This document shows positions 30,931 to 34,594 of a DNA stretch of 34,594 bases, in pieces. The position numbers were made by a program, and so were the translations under genes. The DNA is from JBBDXA01 sp040902585 (lineage in GTDB: Bacteria; Planctomycetota; Phycisphaerae; Phycisphaerales; Phycisphaeraceae): NCBI GenBank assembly GCA_040902585.1, contig JBBDXA010000096.1:1-34594 (forward strand). Direction: 5' to 3'. Within the stretch, counting starts at the first letter, position 1. The number at the start of each line of letters is the position of its first letter. Under the pieces are notes generated by a model. That model saw only the letters and a list, made by a program, of their open reading frames with translations. It ran no database searches and was not told the origin of the DNA.

Positions 30931-32013
30931 CTACTGGACGATGGGGAGAGCCACGCGCGAGTCGCTCAGGCGAGGCCCCGGCGCGGTTTCCAGCGGGGCT
31001 TCGTGTTCGACTTCATCGAACGTCGTGAACGCCAGGCCCAGGTCGCGCAGCATCTGGTGATCCTGCTCCGGGCCCCGGCCGAAGGTGGTCAGGTAGTTGC
31101 CGATGAGGAAGCTGTTGCCGCCGGCGAAGAAGATCCAGCTTTGCAGATCGCGCAGGATCACTTCCCGCCCGCCCGCGATCTTCAGCTCTTTTTCCGGCAG
31201 CAGGAAACGGTAGATCGAAATGATCTGCAAGGCTTCCATCGGCGGCAGGTCGCGCTGCACGGCATGCAAAGGCGTGCCCGCGATGCGATTGAGGAAGTTG
31301 ATGGGCACGACATCCGCGCCCAGATCGCGCAGGTCGAAGGCCATGTCGAGTCGGTCTTCCCACACTTCGCCCAGGCCGAAGATGCCGCCGGAGCAGACGG
31401 ACAGGCCCGCGGCCTTGGCGATTTTGATCGTGTTGACGCGGTCGTCGTACGTGTGCGTCGAGCAGATGTTGGGGAAGTGACGACGTGATGATTCAAGGTT
31501 GTGATTCACGCGCAGCACGCCCATGCTCTTAAGTCGCGCAGCCTGAGCTTCGGTGAGTTCGCCGAGGGTGGCGCAGGGGCGGATTTTCCCTTCGCTGGTG
31601 ACGCGGTCGTAAAACGCTTCAAGCCAGTCCAGTTCCTTGTCGGTCGGGCCGCGCCCGGAGTTGACGATGCCGAAGGAGTTCGCGCCGTTGTCGACGGCCT
31701 GCTGCATCGCGCCGACCATTTCATCCACGCTGAGCATGCCGGGCTGAACATGGGTGTTGTGGTGTTTGGACTGCGAGCAGAAGCCGCAGTCTTCGGAGCA
31801 GTTGCCGACCTTGCCCGCGACGATGGAGCAGAATTTCACGGCATGCCCGGTGAACTTGATGCGGATCTTGTTAGCCCAGAAGAAGAGATCGTAAAGGGCA
31901 TCGCCGCTGACGAGAGTGAGCTCGCGCGCCTGAGCGCGATCGATCTGTCCGCCATCAAGGATGATGCGGGCGAGGGCGGCAATGCGGTCGGTGGTCTGGT
32001 CGTAGGAATTCAT
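30931..32013 (-). CDS. bioB: Biotin synthase BioB
   Basis: 360 residues. The radical-SAM cluster motif is C-S-E-D-C-G-F-C (Cys72, Cys76, Cys79), followed by SQSKHHNT as in BioB. Later motifs are RVNHNLESS, TYDDRVNTI, VCSGGIFGLGE and VPINFLNRIAGTPL, and the C-terminal part has GREVILRDLQ and FLIGNYLTTFGR. The enzyme inserts sulfur into dethiobiotin in the last step of biotin synthesis, in the cytosol, using a 4Fe-4S and a 2Fe-2S cluster. No other bio gene is in the window. The ATG at 32013 is the natural family start; the frame further upstream crosses the N gap and poly-G and is not real. Confidence 0.95.
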   Translation of the reverse strand: MNSYDQTTDRIAALARIILDGGQIDRAQARELTLVSGDALYDLFFWANKIRIKFTGHAVKFCSIVAGKVGNCSEDCGFCSQSKHHNTHVQPGMLSVDEMVGAMQQAVDNGANSFGIVNSGRGPTDKELDWLEAFYDRVTSEGKIRPCATLGELTEAQAARLKSMGVLRVNHNLESSRRHFPNICSTHTYDDRVNTIKIAKAAGLSVCSGGIFGLGEVWEDRLDMAFDLRDLGADVVPINFLNRIAGTPLHAVQRDLPPMEALQIISIYRFLLPEKELKIAGGREVILRDLQSWIFFAGGNSFLIGNYLTTFGRGPEQDHQMLRDLGLAFTTFDEVEHEAPLETAPGPRLSDSRVALPIVQ

Positions 32014-32040
32014 AGGATTGGCAGAGAGTTTAACACAAGC

Positions 32041-32096
32041 CCCCGGGGGGGGGGGGGGGGGGGGGGGGGCGGCGCGGGGGGGGGGGNNNNNNNNNN
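32041..32096. other. Poly-G run and scaffold gap (10 N)
   Basis: Long G homopolymers (32045-32086) precede ten Ns (32087-32096). The bases before the run (ACAAGCCCCCGG) repeat the start of the palindrome on the other side of the gap. The G run is best read as failed base calls at a strong hairpin. Confidence 0.95.
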
Positions 32097-32150
32097 TTCG
32101 CAAGCCCCCGGCGTGGGCCGCTTAAGCGGCCCACGCCGGGGGCTTGCGAA
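32097..32150. repeat. 54-bp perfect palindrome
   Basis: Perfectly symmetric about CTTAAG (centre 32123/32124), with arms beginning TTCGCAAGCCCCCGGCGTGG. It lies 18 nt after the stop of the small protein gene at 32169-32519. It has no T-tract, so it acts as a very stable hairpin rather than a classic terminator. Part of a second copy seems to lie left of the gap. Confidence 0.95.
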
Positions 32151-32168
32151 CGTGGAAACAGTGCTAAA

Positions 32169-32519
32169 TCAACGCGGATTACGGGCCAGCTTGTCGTTGC
32201 CGTTGCCCGGCGCTTCGGCGGCAGCGAGCTCGAACAGCCGCTTGAGATCTTCCGTCGCGACCAGCTCGATGCGCTTCTTGGCCAGGTCGGTCTTGTAGAT
32301 GAGCAGGCGGGCACTGGTGTTGTCGAGGACGAAGAGGGCTTCTTCGCCGGCGTTGGTCCGCGTGGTGAGGAAGCTCAGACCGTTGGCGGTCAGCACCATT
32401 TCCGCTTCGGCGCGGGGTTCGAGCGTCTGGCCTTTCTGATTCATGGTGACCACGAGGGCGGCCAGGATCAGGCAGGCGGAAAGAGCAAGGGCGAAACCGG
32501 ATGCTTGCGTCGAGTTCAT
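32169..32519 (-). CDS. Small signal-anchored protein, trio member 1
   Basis: 116 residues. One N-terminal hydrophobic helix (about 8-27, GFALALSACLILAALVVTM) anchors or exports it. The body (about 37-97) reads AEAEMVLTANGLSF, TTRTNAGEEALFVLDNTSAR, LLIYKTDLAKKRIELV and a final LKRLF helix. Trio member 2 has the same body with three changes in about 60 residues. The pattern (alternating strands with ALFVLDN and LLIYK) looks like one blade or a small beta-sheet unit. I recognise no named family. AGGAGA precedes the ATG. It has a longer, charged C-terminus than member 2. Confidence 0.8.
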   Translation of the reverse strand: MNSTQASGFALALSACLILAALVVTMNQKGQTLEPRAEAEMVLTANGLSFLTTRTNAGEEALFVLDNTSARLLIYKTDLAKKRIELVATEDLKRLFELAAAEAPGNGNDKLARNPR

Positions 32520-32613
32520 CGGAACTCTCCTTTAGGGTCAGGTAGTGTCAGGGGCCTGCGGTCTGCAGGGCCTTGTGTACCGGTCGGATCGATCGTTAGG
32601 TTACACGCACAAC

Positions 32614-32913
32614 TCAGTTCATCTCAAACAGCTTCTTGAGATCTTCCGACGCGACCAGTTCGATGCGCTTCTTGGCCAGGTCGGTCTTGTAGATCAGCAG
32701 ACGAGCGCTGGTGTTATCCAGGACGAAGAGGGCTTCTTCACCGGCGTTGGTGCGCGTGGTGAGGAAGCTGAGGGTGTTGGCGGTCAGCACCATCTCCGCT
32801 TCGGCGGCTGCATCGAGCGTCTGATTCTTCTGACTGAGCGTCATGAACAGGGCCGCCGTCAGCACGCAGGCTGAGGCGAAGAGGGCGTAGCATGTGGTTT
32901 GAATCGAATTCAT
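32614..32913 (-). CDS. Small signal-anchored protein, trio member 2
   Basis: 99 residues, near-duplicate of member 1 from Ala38 to the end (AEAEMVLTANTLSF through EDLKKLFEMN). The N-terminal helix and linker differ more (ALFASACVLTAALFMTL), so the body is under constraint or was homogenised by gene conversion. AAGGGAA lies before the ATG. Gene order and strand suggest one operon with members 1 and 3, with 94 and 75 nt gaps, though each has its own ribosome site. Function unknown; export to the envelope is likely. Confidence 0.8.
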   Translation of the reverse strand: MNSIQTTCYALFASACVLTAALFMTLSQKNQTLDAAAEAEMVLTANTLSFLTTRTNAGEEALFVLDNTSARLLIYKTDLAKKRIELVASEDLKKLFEMN

Positions 32914-32988
32914 CGAAAGTTCCCTTTCGAGTCAGGGGCGATTGTCGCAAGCGAAGCACGAAGGATCACGTCAGACCGGAAAGCGGAA

Positions 32989-33291
32989 TCAGCGGCCTCG
33001 CTTGGGGGCAGCATCGCCCTTCACGTCGTTTTTCAGTTCGCGGCCGGCGAGCTTTTCGAGCTTGTCATTGGCGCTGTTGAACATGATGGCGACCATGCGC
33101 GCCGAACTGAGCTCAGTGATGTAGACGCAGTTGAACCGCGCCTGACCGGTGACTTCACCGGCGATCATGACGAACGCCACGCCGCCGAACTGCGCCTGCG
33201 CCGGGCGGGCGGGCAGCATCGCGACCATGATGAGGGCGATGAGCAGCACGCCATTCAGCGCCACCAATGCTCCGAGTGATTTTCTGTTCAT
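32989..33291 (-). CDS. Small signal-anchored protein, trio member 3 (diverged)
   Basis: 100 residues. Signal or anchor helix at about 8-25 (ALVALNGVLLIALIMVAM), possible signal-peptidase site after AQA. The body has the same order of elements as members 1 and 2: FVMIAGEVTG, CVYITELSSARMVAIMF, then DKLEKLAGRELKNDV. Sequence identity is low, but the N-terminal helix, strand order and closing L-x-x-L-A-x-(R/E)-x-L-K pattern match. AGGAGC precedes the ATG at 33291. The C-terminus is Lys/Arg-rich. I place it in the same family with moderate certainty. Confidence 0.75.
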   Translation of the reverse strand: MNRKSLGALVALNGVLLIALIMVAMLPARPAQAQFGGVAFVMIAGEVTGQARFNCVYITELSSARMVAIMFNSANDKLEKLAGRELKNDVKGDAAPKRGR

Positions 33292-33352
33292 GACAGCTCC
33301 TGGGTAAACGGGGTTGTGGATCGAGTTCACCGATGTAAGCGCAAGGCGAGAG

Positions 33353-33562
33353 TCAGTCACGATGCTCGCGCTTGGATTTCTTGATGCTGGCCGCGATGAT
33401 GAATCCACCTAAGAGGATGACCGCAGCCGTCGTCTTCCACGCATTATCTTCCGGGGCCTGATCGAGCGGTTCCGCAGCCTGCGCCATGACGCTGGCCGCG
33501 AATCCGAAAACGATCACGAAGGCGGGGACGATCGATCGCAAGGCAGTGAGGAATCTGGACAT
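33353..33562 (-). CDS. Small membrane protein with two hydrophobic segments
   Basis: 69 residues. A signal-like helix (about 8-25, SIVPAFVIVFGFAASVMA) precedes a short acidic loop (AEPLDQAPEDNAWK) and a second helix (TTAAVILLGGFIIAASI), closing with SKREHRD basic residues. The layout fits a secreted or small inner-membrane protein of unknown role. The start has GAGG directly against the ATG, too close to act as a ribosome site. The promoter (33570-33598) predicts an mRNA that begins about at the ATG. Confidence 0.65.
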   Translation of the reverse strand: MSRFLTALRSIVPAFVIVFGFAASVMAQAAEPLDQAPEDNAWKTTAAVILLGGFIIAASIKKSKREHRD

Positions 33563-33569
33563 CCTCTTT

Positions 33570-33598
33570 ATCGTACCCCCGCGCCAAGGCACTGTAAA
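33570..33598 (-). promoter_or_regulatory. Promoter giving a probably leaderless mRNA for the 69-residue protein
   Basis: On the minus strand, TTTACA (33598-33593), 17-nt spacer, TACGAT (33575-33570). Seven bases after the -10 box is 33563, next to the ATG at 33562. A similar arrangement lies upstream of plsY on the other strand. Confidence 0.55.
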
Positions 33599-33761
33599 TA
33601 GAGACCGGCACGGGAAAGTGATCCATAGAGATAACGGCCGGCGGGCGGGACTGTTCGATGACTGCGGGGCTTGCAGGGCAAAAGTCAAGAAAAACACGCT
33701 CAAAATAGCCCCTGGCGGAGGCTAATCGCTCTCGCAAACGCATCGCTTCACACCTCGCCGA

Positions 33762-33791
33762 TTCACACGCACGATCGACCTTTCATACGAT
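33762..33791 (+). promoter_or_regulatory. Promoter giving a probably leaderless plsY mRNA
   Basis: TTCACA (33762-33767), 18-nt spacer, TACGAT (33786-33791). The ATG of plsY is at 33798, six bases beyond the -10 box, and no Shine-Dalgarno precedes it. Confidence 0.5.
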
Positions 33792-33797
33792 ACGCCC

Positions 33798-34520
33798 ATG
33801 TCGCAGGTCGCTTGGCTTATCTGGTGTCTCATCGCTTACCTGTGCGGATCGATTTCCTTCGCCCTGATCCTCGGCCGAGTCAGAGGCATCGACATCCGCA
33901 AGGCCGGCAGCGGGAACGTCGGCGCGACTAATGTCGGCCGCGTGCTGGGGAAGAAATGGGGCATGCTCTGCTTCCTGCTCGACGTACTGAAAGGTTTCCT
34001 GCCGGTGTTCATCGCGGGGCTGGCGCTGGGGTACATCGGCGGGCGCGCGGGCAGCAGCGGCGATTGCGTGCCGATGACCTTGACGCAGGCCGAAGCGTGG
34101 AAGTGGCTGGCCATCCTGGTCTGCACGGTGATCGGCCACGTGTTCCCCATCTGGCTGAAATTCAAAGGCGGCAAAGGCGTGGCGACAGGTCTGGGCGCGC
34201 TGCTTGGCATCTGGCCGGTGCTGAGCGTCGCGGGGCTGGCTGGGCTGGGGGTGTGGATTTTGATCGTGAAGACGCTGCGGTACGTTGGCGTGGCGAGCGT
34301 CGCGGCTGCGGGGTCACTGCCGGTGTGGGTCTGCGTCGGCGGACTCGCGCGGCAACAAGAGATGGGTGATCTCGTGCCGTTCTTCATCGTCACCGGTTTC
34401 CTCGCGCTGCTCGTGCTGGTGCGTCATCGCGCGAACCTGGCGCGGACGTTCAAGGGGACGGAGCCGAAGGTGGGGGAGGAGGGAGGGCCAAGGGCCAGGG
34501 GCCAAGGGCCAGGGAACTAG
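33798..34520 (+). CDS. plsY: Acyl-phosphate glycerol-3-phosphate acyltransferase PlsY
   Basis: 240 residues with about five to six membrane segments. The three PlsY motifs are visible: SGNVGATNVGR (about 38-48, acyl-phosphate/phosphate site), the FKGGKGVATGLG loop (about 122-133) and the later VLVRHRANLARTFKGTEPK (about 213-231). PlsY transfers the acyl group from acyl-phosphate to glycerol 3-phosphate at the inner membrane, the first step of phospholipid synthesis in most bacteria. PlsX is not in this window. The last 14 residues (EEGGPRARGQGPGN) are encoded by a GGGCCAAGGG-type repeat that also supplies the stop codon. No Shine-Dalgarno is seen; see the promoter at 33762-33791. Confidence 0.95.
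   Translation: MSQVAWLIWCLIAYLCGSISFALILGRVRGIDIRKAGSGNVGATNVGRVLGKKWGMLCFLLDVLKGFLPVFIAGLALGYIGGRAGSSGDCVPMTLTQAEAWKWLAILVCTVIGHVFPIWLKFKGGKGVATGLGALLGIWPVLSVAGLAGLGVWILIVKTLRYVGVASVAAAGSLPVWVCVGGLARQQEMGDLVPFFIVTGFLALLVLVRHRANLARTFKGTEPKVGEEGGPRARGQGPGN
34480..34520 (+). repeat. GGGCCAAGGG-type repeat at the plsY 3' end
   Basis: Units GGGCCAAGGGCCAGGGGCCA and so on, the same kind as at 22854-23012. The repeat contains the plsY stop codon and adds residues to the protein. Confidence 0.75.
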
Positions 34521-34572
34521 AGGGCTCGCGGCGGCGAGTGATTCGATGTTTTGATCGATGTGTAGATCGTCC

Positions 34573-34594
34573 AAGCCCGATGGCGAGGTCCGCC
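34573..34594 (+). repeat. Partial inverted-repeat arm at the window end
   Basis: AAGCCCGATGGCGAG then GTCCGCC matches the left arm of the repeat at 27978-28073, with one inserted G. It is cut by the window edge and lies 52 nt after the plsY stop. Confidence 0.75.

Noticed and set aside
32041..32086. Poly-G as a G-quadruplex
   Set aside because: The run adjoins Ns and a strong palindrome; failed base calling is more likely than real sequence.
32014..32103. N-terminal extension of BioB through the gap
   Set aside because: It is translated poly-G and Ns; the family start is the ATG at 32013.

Overview
This window is a GC-rich bacterial chromosome segment that reads as Planctomycetota, most likely class Phycisphaerae. 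The grounds are a secreted sulfatase, a Tat-exported Gfo/Idh/MocA oxidoreductase, a prepilin-type protein with a large C-terminal domain, a PQQ-propeller protein with a Gly/Arg-rich insert, a GAF-SpoIIE phosphatase, many small membrane-anchored unknowns, and long intergenic regions full of palindromic repeats. Two runs of ten Ns next to poly-G mark scaffold gaps, so this is probably a short-read draft or metagenome assembly. No tRNA, rRNA or CRISPR array was seen.

Layout. 1-2.0 kb: 5' part of a sulfatase gene and a GAF-SpoIIE phosphatase, both on the minus strand. 2.0-6.0 kb: a non-coding stretch with a good plus-strand promoter, an AEC transporter, an overlapping DUF5678/retropepsin-like pair, and SthA transhydrogenase. 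6.1-9.2 kb: PQQ propeller protein, prepilin-type protein, small zinc-ribbon protein. 9.3-12.1 kb: an apparent regulatory operon transcribed sigma factor, membrane anti-sigma-like protein, exported PDZ protein; diverging from it is a vWA membrane protein with a textbook promoter. 13.5-16.8 kb: zinc-ribbon membrane protein, orphan ZnuB-type permease, Rho. 16.85-17.56 kb: a REP-associated tyrosine transposase (RAYT) between inverted REP palindromes. 17.6-20.6 kb: oxidoreductase and AsmA-like protein. 20.9-25.5 kb: two tandem flagellin paralogues, each with its own terminator, and a response regulator. 25.5-27.6 kb: mostly non-coding, with a DUF3788-like gene and a promoter-to-terminator unit that looks like a structured RNA gene. 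27.6-34.6 kb: DUF971 protein, a large DUF3352-like protein, BioB, three small anchored proteins (two nearly identical), one more small membrane protein, and PlsY.

The most notable feature is the repeat landscape. At least six kinds of palindromic or inverted repeat occur, and nearly every one lies within about 25 nt of a stop codon. One family (head GGGTGCCAYGG followed by a hairpin) flanks the RAYT gene and is dispersed through the window, which is the expected arrangement for a RAYT and its REPs. A second family (core AGCACCA..TGGTGCT) forms MITE-like paired elements. The best candidates for something undescribed are the ~330-nt RNA-like transcription unit at 27.19-27.52 kb, the plus-strand unit near 2.2-2.5 kb with 11-bp phased direct repeats, and the trio of small anchored proteins at 32.2-33.3 kb. 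All functional calls are by eye from translations; no database search was run.
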